Of a stretch of 64,000 nt of DNA, positions 17,955-27,201 are shown one piece after another. The stretch is from JAFAXD01 sp051985675 (lineage in GTDB: Bacteria; Pseudomonadota; Alphaproteobacteria; Rhizobiales; Xanthobacteraceae), in the NCBI GenBank assembly GCA_051985675.1, contig JBPYFJ010000099.1, forward strand, positions 62,001 to 126,000, read 5' to 3'. The notes under the pieces were generated by a model that was not told the DNA's origin, ran no database searches, and saw only the letters and a program-made list of their open reading frames with translations. The position numbers and the translations under genes are program-made. Position 1 is the stretch's first letter, and each line of letters starts with the position of its first letter.

Positions 17955-19007
17955 CTAACTTTTCGCCAATCGCAGGCGCGGGGCGGCCTCGGCAAGCTGG
18001 CGGTAGACCGCGAGATATTCGTTGGCCATGCGCCGGGCGGTGAACCGCTCATCGAACCGCGCCCGCACGCGCTCGCGCGGCAATGTCGAGAGCTGGCCGA
18101 TTGCGCCGACCGCGCTCGTTTCATCCTCCACGATAAAACCCGTCAGCCCATCCTCAACGATCTCCGGCACCGAGCCCCGGTTGAAGGCGATCACGGGCGT
18201 GCCGCAAGCCATGGCCTCGATCATCACCAGGCCGAACGGCTCCGGCCAGTCGATCGGAACCAGCAGCGCAACGGCGCCGCTCAGAAACTCCGGTTTCCGG
18301 GCATCATCGATCTCGCCAAGATACTCGACGAACGGCAGGCTCATCAGCGGGCGGATCTGTTCCTCGAAATAGTCGCGATCAACCTTGTCGATCTTGGCGG
18401 CGATCTTGATCGGCAGCCCGCACCGCTCGGCGATCCGGATCGCGCGGTCGACCGATTTCTCCGGCGATATGCGACCCAGGAATGCGAGATACTCGGGCCG
18501 CACCGGCTGCGGCGTGAGCAGGTCTGCAGGCAGGCCGTGGTAGACAGTTTTGACCCAGTGGGCCTGCGGAACCGGCCGGCGCTGGGAGTTTGAGATCGAT
18601 ATCACCGGCATCGACGAAAACGTCGTGAACACCGGCTGATGCTCGGGCAGGTCGAGGCGGCCATGCAGGGTCGTGATGAAGGGGGTCGACTGCCGCGAAA
18701 ACAACGAAAACGGGTAATAGTCCAGGTGGAAATGGAGGACGTCGAAATGGTCGGATCGGCGCCGGACCTGCTCCAGCATCGCCATGTGCAATCCCATCGG
18801 ATCCCGCACCGAACTGTCGAGGCGAAGCGCCCGCGGCCAGATCGCTTCGAGCCGGGCGGAGGTGTGGGAATCGCCGCTGGCGAACAGGGTCACGTCGTGC
18901 CCGAGGGTGACGAGTTCCTCGGTCAGCCACGAAATAACCCGCTCAGTACCACCGTACAGCTTCGGGGGTACGGCCTCGGTCAGCGGCGATATCTGCGCGA
19001 TACGCAT
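17955..19007 (-). CDS. Glycosyltransferase family 4
   Basis: 350 residues of GT-B fold. The N-terminus MRIAQISPLTEAVPPKLYGG is typical of GT4. The C-terminal nucleotide-sugar domain has PEKSVDRAI followed by EPFGLVMIEAMACGTPVIAF and SVPEIVEDGLTGF, containing the EX7E motif. It transfers a sugar from an activated donor to a glycan or small acceptor. An EcfG-type promoter lies 86 bp upstream, so it is probably stress-induced with the neighbouring carbohydrate genes. Confidence 0.9.
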   Translation of the reverse strand: MRIAQISPLTEAVPPKLYGGTERVISWLTEELVTLGHDVTLFASGDSHTSARLEAIWPRALRLDSSVRDPMGLHMAMLEQVRRRSDHFDVLHFHLDYYPFSLFSRQSTPFITTLHGRLDLPEHQPVFTTFSSMPVISISNSQRRPVPQAHWVKTVYHGLPADLLTPQPVRPEYLAFLGRISPEKSVDRAIRIAERCGLPIKIAAKIDKVDRDYFEEQIRPLMSLPFVEYLGEIDDARKPEFLSGAVALLVPIDWPEPFGLVMIEAMACGTPVIAFNRGSVPEIVEDGLTGFIVEDETSAVGAIGQLSTLPRERVRARFDERFTARRMANEYLAVYRQLAEAAPRLRLAKS

Positions 19008-19092
19008 GCATACTCCTGGTGCAGGCCCCCCAGCCCGGCCGGGCTTAGGGCACGAAAAATGCTTGAGTCCGATGCAGGACGGTCCGTCACGT

Positions 19093-19117
19093 AACTAACG
19101 AAACGGGAACTCGTTCC
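19093..19117 (-). promoter_or_regulatory. EcfG-type general stress promoter before the glycosyltransferase gene
   Basis: On the minus strand GGAAC (19117-19113) is followed by 16 bases and AGTT (19096-19093). This matches the alphaproteobacterial EcfG consensus GGAAC-N16-GTT. It ends 86 bp before the start codon of the GT4 gene. Confidence 0.6.
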
Positions 19118-19219
19118 TTGAAACCGATTGCGAGATCGCGCGTTGGGACTAATGGGGCGTCTCGAAATCGACGAAGCACTGATTACATCCGTTGGGCACA
19201 GCATGGGGTAGGTGTTGGG

Positions 19220-20998
19220 ATGGAAGATGTTGGGTTGGATGATCTCTGCCGCTTCGCAACGCGTCCGCTGGCGTTTATTGCACGTTATTTGCGCAGGCGG
19301 CTAGTCGCACATACCGTTATAGTAACCGCCGTGCTGGCGGCGGTGGGCTGCTCAGTCACCACCCAGTATGGCGTCAAGACGCTGGTCGACGCGCTCGCGA
19401 ACCCGGTGCATGGCGGCAGCCTTGTGTGGTTTGCCTTCATTTTGCTGGTTTCGCTGATCGCAGCCGACAACCTGTTGTGGCGGGTCGCGAGCTGGATCGC
19501 AAATGATGCGTTCGTCAAGGTGACCGGCGACCTACGTTCCGACCTGTTTCGTCACCTGACTGGGCACGCGCCGAGCTATTTCCAGGACCGGCTGCCCGGC
19601 ATGCTGACGAGCCGTGTCACCGCCACGTCGAACGCTATTTTCACCATTGAGAACATGTTCGTCTGGAACGTGCTGCCGCCCTGCGTGGCGACGCTCGGCG
19701 CCATCGTCCTGCTGCTCTCGGTCAGCGTACCGATGGCGGTGACGCTGGGATTGATCGCCGGCGTGCTGGTGGCCGCCATGTTTCACTTCGCGGCGGCGGG
19801 CAAGCCCCTGCACCATGATTTTGCCGACAAGGCTTCCACCGTCGACGGCGAGATGGTCGACGTGATCGGCAATCTGCCGATGGTGCGGGCTTTTTGCGGG
19901 ATCCGGCGCGAGCATTCCCGGTTCGACCAGGCGGTCGACCGCGAAATGGCGTCGCGACGGCGCAGCCTGTTTTATCTCGAGAAGCTACGGCTGACCCATG
20001 CGCTGATCACGATTACACTGACCATCTGCCTGCTGGCCTGGGCGATCGTGCTGTGGCAGCGCGGCGCGGCCTCCGCCGGCGAGGTCATTCTGGTATGCAC
20101 TCTCGGAATGTCCGTCCTGCACGCCACCCGCGACCTGGCCGTGGCGCTGGTCGACGTCACCCAGCATTTCGCGCGCCTGTCGGAAGCGCTCCTGACCTTG
20201 CTACTGCCGCACGAACTGCGCGACCACCCGGAAGCGGTGCCGCTACAGCGCCGCGGCGCACGGGTCGTGTTCCGGGATGTCACCTTTGCCTATCGCGAAG
20301 GGCATACCGTATTCGAAAACTTCAGTCTCGAGCTTGAGCCAGATCAGCGCGTCGGCCTTGTCGGCCCGTCAGGCGGCGGCAAGTCCACCCTGTTTACGCT
20401 GCTGCAGCGCTTCTATGACGTGCAAGAGGGCCGCATCGTGATCGACGGCCAGGATATCTCCATGGTCACGCAGGACAGCCTGCGCGCCGCGATTTCCGTT
20501 GTGCCGCAGGACACCTCGCTGTTCCAGCGCAGCGTCATGGAGAACATCCGCTACGGCCGTCCCGACGCGACCGACGAGGAGGTGCTCCAGGCCGCGGTGG
20601 CGGCACGTTGCGAATTCATCGAAGCGCTGCCCGAAGGCTTTGCCACCAAAGTCGGCGATCGTGGGCTGCGCTTGTCGGGCGGGCAGCGGCAGCGGATTGC
20701 GATCGCGCGCGGCTTCCTGAAAAAGGCCCCGATCCTGCTGCTGGACGAGGCAACCTCCGCGCTCGACAGCGAATCCGAGGAGGCGATCCGCGAGGCCCTG
20801 GAGCGATTGATGCGCGGCCGCACCGTGCTGGCGATCGCGCATCGGCTCTCGACCTTGCGCAGCTTCGATCGCATCGTTGTCCTGCAGGCCGGCCGCATTG
20901 TTCAGGACGGCCCTCCGGACGCGCTGATTCGGCGCGAGGGCATCTACCGCGAGCTGGTGATGCGGGAAATGAGCAGGCTCGGCAAGCAGGCGGCCTGA
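19220..20998 (+). CDS. ABC transporter, fused membrane and ATPase domains (MsbA/multidrug type)
   Basis: 592 residues from the ATG at 19220; a TTG at 19118 is an alternative giving 34 more residues. Residues 15-330 form a six-helix exporter domain (ABC_membrane). The ATPase follows with Walker A GPSGGGKST near 382, signature LSGGQRQRIAIARG near 485 and Walker B ILLLDEATSALD near 504. It would act as a homodimeric inner-membrane exporter of a lipid, glycan or drug. Divergent from the glycosyltransferase and upstream of a debranching-type enzyme, it may export a glucan or glycolipid. A terminator follows directly. Confidence 0.9.
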   Translation: MEDVGLDDLCRFATRPLAFIARYLRRRLVAHTVIVTAVLAAVGCSVTTQYGVKTLVDALANPVHGGSLVWFAFILLVSLIAADNLLWRVASWIANDAFVKVTGDLRSDLFRHLTGHAPSYFQDRLPGMLTSRVTATSNAIFTIENMFVWNVLPPCVATLGAIVLLLSVSVPMAVTLGLIAGVLVAAMFHFAAAGKPLHHDFADKASTVDGEMVDVIGNLPMVRAFCGIRREHSRFDQAVDREMASRRRSLFYLEKLRLTHALITITLTICLLAWAIVLWQRGAASAGEVILVCTLGMSVLHATRDLAVALVDVTQHFARLSEALLTLLLPHELRDHPEAVPLQRRGARVVFRDVTFAYREGHTVFENFSLELEPDQRVGLVGPSGGGKSTLFTLLQRFYDVQEGRIVIDGQDISMVTQDSLRAAISVVPQDTSLFQRSVMENIRYGRPDATDEEVLQAAVAARCEFIEALPEGFATKVGDRGLRLSGGQRQRIAIARGFLKKAPILLLDEATSALDSESEEAIREALERLMRGRTVLAIAHRLSTLRSFDRIVVLQAGRIVQDGPPDALIRREGIYRELVMREMSRLGKQAA

Positions 20999-21028
20999 CG
21001 GCGCGGCGCTGTTCGCGCCGGCGTTTTT
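20999..21028 (+). terminator. Rho-independent terminator after the ABC exporter gene
   Basis: A perfect 7-bp stem, CGGCGCG (20999-21005) and CGCGCCG (21014-21020), with an 8-base loop, is followed by GCG and five T residues. It starts at the base after the stop codon. Confidence 0.7.
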
Positions 21029-21081
21029 GATACAATCAACGGCGAGCGCGAATCAGATAACGAGCGCGGAAGGATATTTCG

Positions 21082-23313
21082 TTGCCCCAGGCTGCCGGGC
21101 GATCATTGACGAGAGCCATACCTCAGGCGGCGCCCGAGCCGGCCCCGTCTGAGGTTTCATTCTATATCCCGGAAGGGCACCTGCCCTCGCGGCCGCGCCA
21201 TACGATCAAGCATGGCGACAGCTTTCTGGTCATGGATAGCCACGGCGACATCGGCGCCTCCACCGGCGGCGCCGATGGATTTTTTCATAACGACACCCGC
21301 TTCGTCTCGCTGCTCGAGTTGCGCTTCAACGGCGAGACTCCATTGCTCCTGGGCAGCAATGTGCGCGACGACAATTCAGCGCTTGGGGCCGATCTCACGA
21401 ACCCCGACATCTATCTCGGCGGCCGGATCGTCCTGCAGAAAGACGCGGTGCACATGGTGCGCACCACCTATGTGCACCACAACACGGCCTATCAGCGCCT
21501 AGCGATCAAGAACTACAGCGATCGACCGGTCGGATTCGAGCTGTCGTTTCGCTTTGCCAGCGACTTTGCCGACATTTTCGAGGTCCGCGGATTGTCCCGG
21601 CCGCGCCGCGGCATTGCGCATCCGCCGTTGACTGGGGCGGATACGGTGCTGCTGAAATATGAAGGTCTCGACCGCGTCGTCCGCGGCACCAAGATCATGT
21701 TCGATCCGCCCCCGACCACGCTGGAGCAGGACGAGGCACACTATCAGCTGACGCTCGCGCCCAATCAGGTCACGGCGATCTTTCTGGCGATGGCGTGCGA
21801 CCCGGACGACCCCCGTACACCGAACTTCTTCAAGAGCATGCTTGCGGCCCGGCGCGAGACGCGCGCCGCAACCGGGAATTCTGCGACCGTGGAGACCTCA
21901 AACGCGATCTTCAACGAGGTCCTGTGCAGGTCGATGGCCGATCTCGATATGCTGCTGACGGTGACCCCGGACGGCCGCTACCCGTTTGCTGGCATCCCTT
22001 GGTATTCGACGACATTCGGGCGCGACGGATTGATAACGGCGCAAGAGGTTCTGTGGCTCAACCCGGAGGTCGCGCGTGGCGTGCTCAAGCGGCTTGCGCG
22101 CTACCAGGCCTCAACGACCGATTGGGAGGCGGACGCGGAGCCGGGCAAGATCTTGCACGAAATGCGCGGCGGCGAGATGGCCGCGTTGCGCGAAGTTCCG
22201 TTCGGCCTCTATTACGGCAGCATTGATTCCACGCCGCTGTTTGTCATGCTGGCCGGCCTCTACGTGGAACGCACCGGGGATCTGGAAACGCTCCAGGCGC
22301 TCTGGCCCGCGATCAATGCTGCGCTGGCGTGGATCGACGGCCCCGCGGACCCGGATGGCGACGGCTTCCTGGAATACGAACGCGCAAGCGAGGACGGCCT
22401 CGTCAATCAGGGCTGGAAGGATTCCTTCGATTCCGTTTTCCATGCCGACGGCTCCACCGCGCCGCCGCCGATCGCGCTCGCAGAAGTGCAGGGCTACGTC
22501 TACGCCGCCAAACGTTTGGCCGCGCGCTGCGCCGATCTGCTCGGCGACCGGGTCAGAGCCAACGCGCTCGATGCCCAGGCGGCGAAGCTGGCCGAGCGTT
22601 TCGAAGCGGCATTCTGGTGTCCGGAGATTGACAACTACGCGTTGGCGCTCGATCGCGACAAGAAACCCTGCCGCGTCCGCGCATCGAACGCGGGGCAGCT
22701 TCTGTTCACCGGCATTATTAAGCCGGAGCGCGCCGCGATCGTTGTTGATCAGTTGCTGCGGCCGGATTTCTTTTCGGGCTGGGGCATTCGCACAATCGCG
22801 GCGGGCGAAGCCCGCTACAATCCGATGTCGTATCACAACGGTTCGATTTGGCCGCATGACAACGCGCTGATCGCGCTCGGCTTCGCGCGCTATGGCTACA
22901 AGCGGGCGGCCGGCAAGGTGCTGCAAGCCGTATTCGACGTTGCGAGCTACATGGACCTGCGCCGGCTGCCGGAGCTCTATTGCGGATTTCAGCGGCGGCG
23001 CGGTCGCGGCCCGACCCTCTATCCGGTCGCCTGTGCGCCGCAGGCTTGGGCCGCGGGGGCGCCATTCCTCCTGCTGCAGGCCACGCTCGGACTGACATTC
23101 GATCCGGTCAGGCGTGAAATCTGCCTGCACAACCCGTATCTGCCGCCGTTTTTGGACCACGTCCTGCTGCGTAATGCGCGATTGTGCGACGCGAGTGTCG
23201 ACCTGATGGTTCATCGCGACGGCGACGCGGTCTCGGTCGAGGTCGTCCGCACCGAAGGCGCAATCCGGGTTTTGGTCGTTTATGACGATGCGGCCGGTGA
23301 ACCGGGACGCTAG
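21082..23313 (+). CDS. Glycogen debranching N-terminal domain / amylo-alpha-1,6-glucosidase family protein
   Basis: 743 residues from a TTG at 21082 with GGAAGGA upstream. The first 240 residues match the glycogen-debranching N-terminal beta-domain (SFLVMDSHGDIG and FFHNDTRFVSLLELRF). The rest is an alpha/alpha six-barrel hydrolase with WYSTTFGRDGLIT, NQGWKDSFDSVF and SYHNGSIWPHDNA. Relatives remove alpha-1,6 branches of glycogen-like glucans, and some act on amylosucrose or glucosylglycerate-type sugars. It belongs with the trehalose and PfkB genes downstream in a storage and compatible-solute block. Confidence 0.88.
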   Translation: MPQAAGRSLTRAIPQAAPEPAPSEVSFYIPEGHLPSRPRHTIKHGDSFLVMDSHGDIGASTGGADGFFHNDTRFVSLLELRFNGETPLLLGSNVRDDNSALGADLTNPDIYLGGRIVLQKDAVHMVRTTYVHHNTAYQRLAIKNYSDRPVGFELSFRFASDFADIFEVRGLSRPRRGIAHPPLTGADTVLLKYEGLDRVVRGTKIMFDPPPTTLEQDEAHYQLTLAPNQVTAIFLAMACDPDDPRTPNFFKSMLAARRETRAATGNSATVETSNAIFNEVLCRSMADLDMLLTVTPDGRYPFAGIPWYSTTFGRDGLITAQEVLWLNPEVARGVLKRLARYQASTTDWEADAEPGKILHEMRGGEMAALREVPFGLYYGSIDSTPLFVMLAGLYVERTGDLETLQALWPAINAALAWIDGPADPDGDGFLEYERASEDGLVNQGWKDSFDSVFHADGSTAPPPIALAEVQGYVYAAKRLAARCADLLGDRVRANALDAQAAKLAERFEAAFWCPEIDNYALALDRDKKPCRVRASNAGQLLFTGIIKPERAAIVVDQLLRPDFFSGWGIRTIAAGEARYNPMSYHNGSIWPHDNALIALGFARYGYKRAAGKVLQAVFDVASYMDLRRLPELYCGFQRRRGRGPTLYPVACAPQAWAAGAPFLLLQATLGLTFDPVRREICLHNPYLPPFLDHVLLRNARLCDASVDLMVHRDGDAVSVEVVRTEGAIRVLVVYDDAAGEPGR

Positions 23314-23355
23314 GTTTGCGACGCTACGGTCGCCGGCCAGACCGTCACCTGCCGA

Positions 23356-24252
23356 CTAGACTGTCACCTGACTGAACTCGCGCTCCATCTCGGCAACATC
23401 GGTCCTGGTTGGAAGGCCCGCTTCGTTGCCGAGGCGCTGCACCTTGTGGGCGGCCGCCGCGCGCGCGAACTGGAAATGTTCTACCCACTTCTTCTGCGGA
23501 TCGGCCAGATAGGAATACACGTAGGCGCCGTGAAACACGTCGCCGGCCCCGCTGGTATCGACGATGCGGCGCGCCGGGATCGGTAACGCCGGAAGCGTGC
23601 TTCGGCGCCCGCGCTCGTCGTACCAGCGCAAGCCGCGCTCGCCATGCGTCACACCGCCGATGCGGCAGCCGCGCTCAGCCAGATAGTCGAGCGTCTGTTC
23701 GGTCGTCATTTTCAGCTGCTGGCAGAACCGCTCCGACACAATGGCGACGTCGATGAAGCCCAGCAGCTCATGGGTATTGATGCGGATGCCGCCGCCGTCG
23801 AGCGAGGTGAGAATGCCGGCCTCGCGGCAGGCGCGCGCGTAGTGGAGGGCGGCGTCCGGCTGGTGACCATCGATGTGGAGCGCCCGACATCCGGTGAGGT
23901 CGAGGATGGAAAATGGGTGCAGATATTTGTCGTCGCGCGCACGCAGGATCGCACGCTCGCCGGCATGCGGCATCACGAACGAGAGCGATGAGCGCCGCAC
24001 CTTGCGAATGTGCAGCTCGACCTCGTACTTGCGCGCCATGTCCCAGAACATCCGGCCGAGCCAGTCGTCCGCGCCGGTCGCGATCAAATCGGGCTTGATG
24101 CCGAGTTTCGCGCAGCAGAACGCGGCGGTCACCGCGTTGCCGCCGAAGGAAACTGCGTATTCCGACGCAACCCCCTTCTCGTCGCCCACCGGAACGTGTC
24201 CGGTCACGATCGTCACGTCGATATAGGTATGTCCGATGAACAGGGCATGCAT
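23356..24252 (-). CDS. PfkB-family sugar kinase
   Basis: 298 residues from the ATG at 24252 (MHALFIGHTYIDVTIV); a start at 24261 adds three residues. The ribokinase fold shows SFGGNAVTAAFCCAKLG (about 33-50) for substrate binding and DTSGAGDVFHGAYVY (about 240-254), whose GAGD forms the anion hole with the catalytic Asp. It phosphorylates a sugar or nucleoside using ATP. It is transcribed away from the trehalose operon and towards the debranching-type gene. The exact substrate is unknown. Confidence 0.87.
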   Translation of the reverse strand: MHALFIGHTYIDVTIVTGHVPVGDEKGVASEYAVSFGGNAVTAAFCCAKLGIKPDLIATGADDWLGRMFWDMARKYEVELHIRKVRRSSLSFVMPHAGERAILRARDDKYLHPFSILDLTGCRALHIDGHQPDAALHYARACREAGILTSLDGGGIRINTHELLGFIDVAIVSERFCQQLKMTTEQTLDYLAERGCRIGGVTHGERGLRWYDERGRRSTLPALPIPARRIVDTSGAGDVFHGAYVYSYLADPQKKWVEHFQFARAAAAHKVQRLGNEAGLPTRTDVAEMEREFSQVTV

Positions 24253-24568
24253 CAGCAACACTCCAGCCGCTTGAAATGGCGATGTGACGCGTATTCGGGC
24301 GCTTTTCGAACCAAGATTAATCCCCGTTCAATGCCGGTTGGCCGTAGGCCCCACTGGTCACGCTCGGCGTATTATCGCAAGGTTCTGCAACCCGCCGCGG
24401 AATGGGAACCGCCCATGCCCATGTTGTGTTCCAAAAACTCATCGAATCGCAGCGCAGCACGTTGTAGTGTGTCTTGCGCACAATCGGACGGCATGGAACC
24501 ATCAAATTGTGGCCGCGTTATAGGGAGTTGGCGGGCTAATTTATGTCACGCGCGGATGGGCTAGCGAC
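24253..24568. other. Divergent intergenic region, pfkB-like gene to otsB
   Basis: This 316-bp spacer holds the EcfG-type otsB promoter listed separately. On the minus strand a weaker GGAAC-N17-GGTT pattern near 24404-24432 could serve the sugar kinase. No reading frame or RNA gene was recognised. Confidence 0.4.
24495..24519 (+). promoter_or_regulatory. EcfG-type general stress promoter of the trehalose operon
   Basis: GGAAC (24495-24499), 16 bases, then CGTT (24516-24519) matches the EcfG consensus GGAAC-N16-CGTT exactly. The predicted transcript would start about 43 bp before the otsB start codon. Trehalose synthesis under EcfG control is known in several rhizobia and methylobacteria. Confidence 0.72.
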
Positions 24569-25348
24569 ATGCAGGCAAGCAGTACCGGCGTGGCAGCTCC
24601 GATGCTCATTCCAGACCTGCGCGAATGGGCGATCCTGCTCGACGTAGATGGGACGATCGTCGACCTGGCGCCGACGCCGGCGGACATTCACGTCCCTGCT
24701 TCGCTGCTCGAGACCCTGCGCCTGCTGAGCGAAAGGACTATGGGCGCCACCGCATTGGTCAGCGGTCGCACGCTTCGTGATCTTGATCAAATCTTTGCGC
24801 CATTGCGGCTCGCCGTCATTGGCGGCCATGGTGCGGAGTTGCGTCTTGCAGCGGGCGCGCCGGCGCGGCGCGAGTCCGTCGGAGGCGTCGATCCGGCGGT
24901 CAAGCGCGCACTCTCCACCATCGCTCACGAGAGCTCGGGAATACTGTTCGAGGACAAGGGATATTCACTCGCCTTGCACTATCGGCTCGTTCCCGAGCGG
25001 GGGCGGTTCCTGCGTGCCGCGGTTGCCGCGATCTGCGCCCAGGTGCCCGCGCAGGAACTCGAAATATTGGACGGCGCGTGTGTGATCGAGATCAAGCACA
25101 AAGGCTACAACAAAGGCAGCGCCGTGCTTGAACTGTTGACGCATGCACCGTTCGCCGGACGGCGTCCGGTCTTCATCGGCGACGATACCACCGACCGCAC
25201 CGCGTTCGCGGTCATGCCTCAGTTCGCTGGACTTGCGATTTCGGTGCGCAGCCGTGCCCCCGGTGTCGACTTTCATTTCGAGACCCCGCATCAGGTGCGT
25301 GCCTGGCTCGAGCGCTTGGCCACTGCGAATGAAAGCGCAACGGTATGA
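24569..25348 (+). CDS. otsB: Trehalose-6-phosphate phosphatase
   Basis: 259 residues of the HAD superfamily. Asp25 and Asp27 in ILLDVDGTIVDL are the nucleophile and general acid. VSGRTLRDL (about 65), the family-specific GGHGAELR (about 88) and GDDTTDRTAF (about 204) complete the site. It dephosphorylates trehalose 6-phosphate to trehalose in the cytosol. The last codons overlap the GH15 gene by 4 bp, and otsA follows that gene. Confidence 0.95.
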   Translation: MQASSTGVAAPMLIPDLREWAILLDVDGTIVDLAPTPADIHVPASLLETLRLLSERTMGATALVSGRTLRDLDQIFAPLRLAVIGGHGAELRLAAGAPARRESVGGVDPAVKRALSTIAHESSGILFEDKGYSLALHYRLVPERGRFLRAAVAAICAQVPAQELEILDGACVIEIKHKGYNKGSAVLELLTHAPFAGRRPVFIGDDTTDRTAFAVMPQFAGLAISVRSRAPGVDFHFETPHQVRAWLERLATANESATV

Positions 25349-27201
25349 ACCAACACAGCCTCGACACTCGTGCGGTCGACGACCGTGGTCGCGACAACCA
25401 AAGCCACAGCCTCGAACGCCATGGTCTCAACTTGGCGATCGTCGGCAACGGCCGCACCGCCGCACTGGTCGACCCGGAGGCACGCATCGTCTGGTGGTGT
25501 TACCCACGCTACGACGGCGATCCCGTGTTCTGTCGCCTGCTGGCCGGCAAGGAGGAAAAGGGCTTCGCCGACGTCGTGCTCGACGACATCGTCGACTATC
25601 AATGCGAATACCTGCGAAACAGCGCAATTGTTAGCACGACCTTGACCGATCGCCGCGGCGGCGCCGTTCGGATCACCGACTTCGCGCCACGTTTCCGGCA
25701 CTACGAGCGCATCTTCCGTCCACCGCAACTGATCCGCATCATCGAGCCGATCGCCGGCGTCCCGCGTGTCACCATTCGGGTGCGGCCTATGCATAATTAC
25801 GGCGAGCATGCCGGACAGCACGCGGCTAGCAGCAACCACATCCGCTATCAGGGCGACGATCAGGTGATCCGTCTCACGACCGACGCGCCGCTCTCGATGA
25901 TCGAGCGCGAGTCGCCCTTCATCCTGAACCGGCCGCTGCATCTCGTATTTGGCCCGGACGAGCCGTTCACCGGCAATCTGCAGACGACCTGCCGCGAATT
26001 TTGTGATCGTACGCGCGACTACTGGATGGGCTGGGTCCGAGGACTTTCGATCTCATGCGACTGGCAAGACGCCATCATCCGCGCCGCAATCACGCTCAAG
26101 CTCAGCACGTTCGAAGAAACCGGCGGTATCATCGCGGCGCTCACCACGTCGATTCCGGAGGCGCCGGGATCGGGGCGCACCTGGGACTACCGCTTCTGCT
26201 GGGTGCGGGACGCCTATTTCGTGGTGAAGGCGCTGAACCGGATCGGCGCGACCCAGACCATGGAGGAGTTCATCTCCTACACGCTCGGCATTGCCGCCAA
26301 TCGCGATGACGCCTTGCGGCCGGTGTACTCGGTTGTGCCGACCGACCCAATGGACGAGCGTGTTGCGCCTCACCTCGCCGGTTACCAAGGCGACGGCCCG
26401 GTGCGAATTGGCAACGCGGCCGTCCAGCAGGTCCAGCACGACACCTATGGCAGCATAATTCTCGCGGCGCTGCCGATGTTCTTCGATCTTCGTCTTCCCA
26501 ATCCGGCCGAAGCGAGCCTGTTTCACCTGCTCGAGTCGCTTGGCGTGAAAGCCGCCAAACTCGCCCTCGAACCCGATGCCGGTATTTGGGAGCATCGCCA
26601 GCGCCGACTGGTCCATACCCACTCGGCCGCCATGTGCTGGGCCGGATGCCACCGGCTCGCGGCCATCGCGCGCCATCTTGGTCTGCCCGAGCGCGCCAAG
26701 TTTTGGCATGATATTGCCGACCCGATCCGGAAGGACCTGCTTGAACGCGCCTGGAACCCCGCTCGGGGTGCATTTACGGCCGCGTTTGGTTCCGACGATC
26801 TTGACGCCAGTGTGCTTTTGTTGCCCGATCTAGGTATCATCGACGTCGACGACGACCGTTTTGTAGGCACGGTTAAGGCGATAGAGCGCGAACTTTTGCG
26901 TGAGAAGAGCGTTATGCGCTACGTGAGTTCCGATGATTTTGGGCTGCCTACGACAGCTTTCCTGACATGTCGCTTCTGGCTCGCCGATGTATGGTTGTCG
27001 CTCGGTCGCCGCGAGGAGGCACATGACTTGTTCATTGATGCGTTGAAGCTGCGCAATCGCTTCGGCCTGTTGTCCGAGGACATCGATCCGAAGACGGGCG
27101 CGCTGTGGGGCAATTTTCCGCAGACCTACTCGATGGCGGGGCTGATCCTCACTGGCATGCGGCTGTCGAGAAGCTGGGAGGACCGATATTGGGGCGATTG
27201 A
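25345..27201 (+). CDS. Glycoside hydrolase family 15 protein (glucoamylase/trehalase-like)
   Basis: 618 residues. The N-terminal beta-sandwich begins LAIVGNGRTAALVDPEARIV. The (alpha/alpha)6 barrel contains GRTWDYRFCWVRDAYF and, near the C-terminus, LSEDIDPKTGALWGNFPQ, carrying a catalytic Glu region typical of the family. GH15 members include glucoamylases and acid trehalases. No signal peptide is seen, so it is cytoplasmic. It lies between otsB and otsA with overlaps on both sides (4 bp and 13 bp). It may recycle trehalose or trim maltosyl donors. Confidence 0.93.
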   Translation: MNQHSLDTRAVDDRGRDNQSHSLERHGLNLAIVGNGRTAALVDPEARIVWWCYPRYDGDPVFCRLLAGKEEKGFADVVLDDIVDYQCEYLRNSAIVSTTLTDRRGGAVRITDFAPRFRHYERIFRPPQLIRIIEPIAGVPRVTIRVRPMHNYGEHAGQHAASSNHIRYQGDDQVIRLTTDAPLSMIERESPFILNRPLHLVFGPDEPFTGNLQTTCREFCDRTRDYWMGWVRGLSISCDWQDAIIRAAITLKLSTFEETGGIIAALTTSIPEAPGSGRTWDYRFCWVRDAYFVVKALNRIGATQTMEEFISYTLGIAANRDDALRPVYSVVPTDPMDERVAPHLAGYQGDGPVRIGNAAVQQVQHDTYGSIILAALPMFFDLRLPNPAEASLFHLLESLGVKAAKLALEPDAGIWEHRQRRLVHTHSAAMCWAGCHRLAAIARHLGLPERAKFWHDIADPIRKDLLERAWNPARGAFTAAFGSDDLDASVLLLPDLGIIDVDDDRFVGTVKAIERELLREKSVMRYVSSDDFGLPTTAFLTCRFWLADVWLSLGRREEAHDLFIDALKLRNRFGLLSEDIDPKTGALWGNFPQTYSMAGLILTGMRLSRSWEDRYWGD

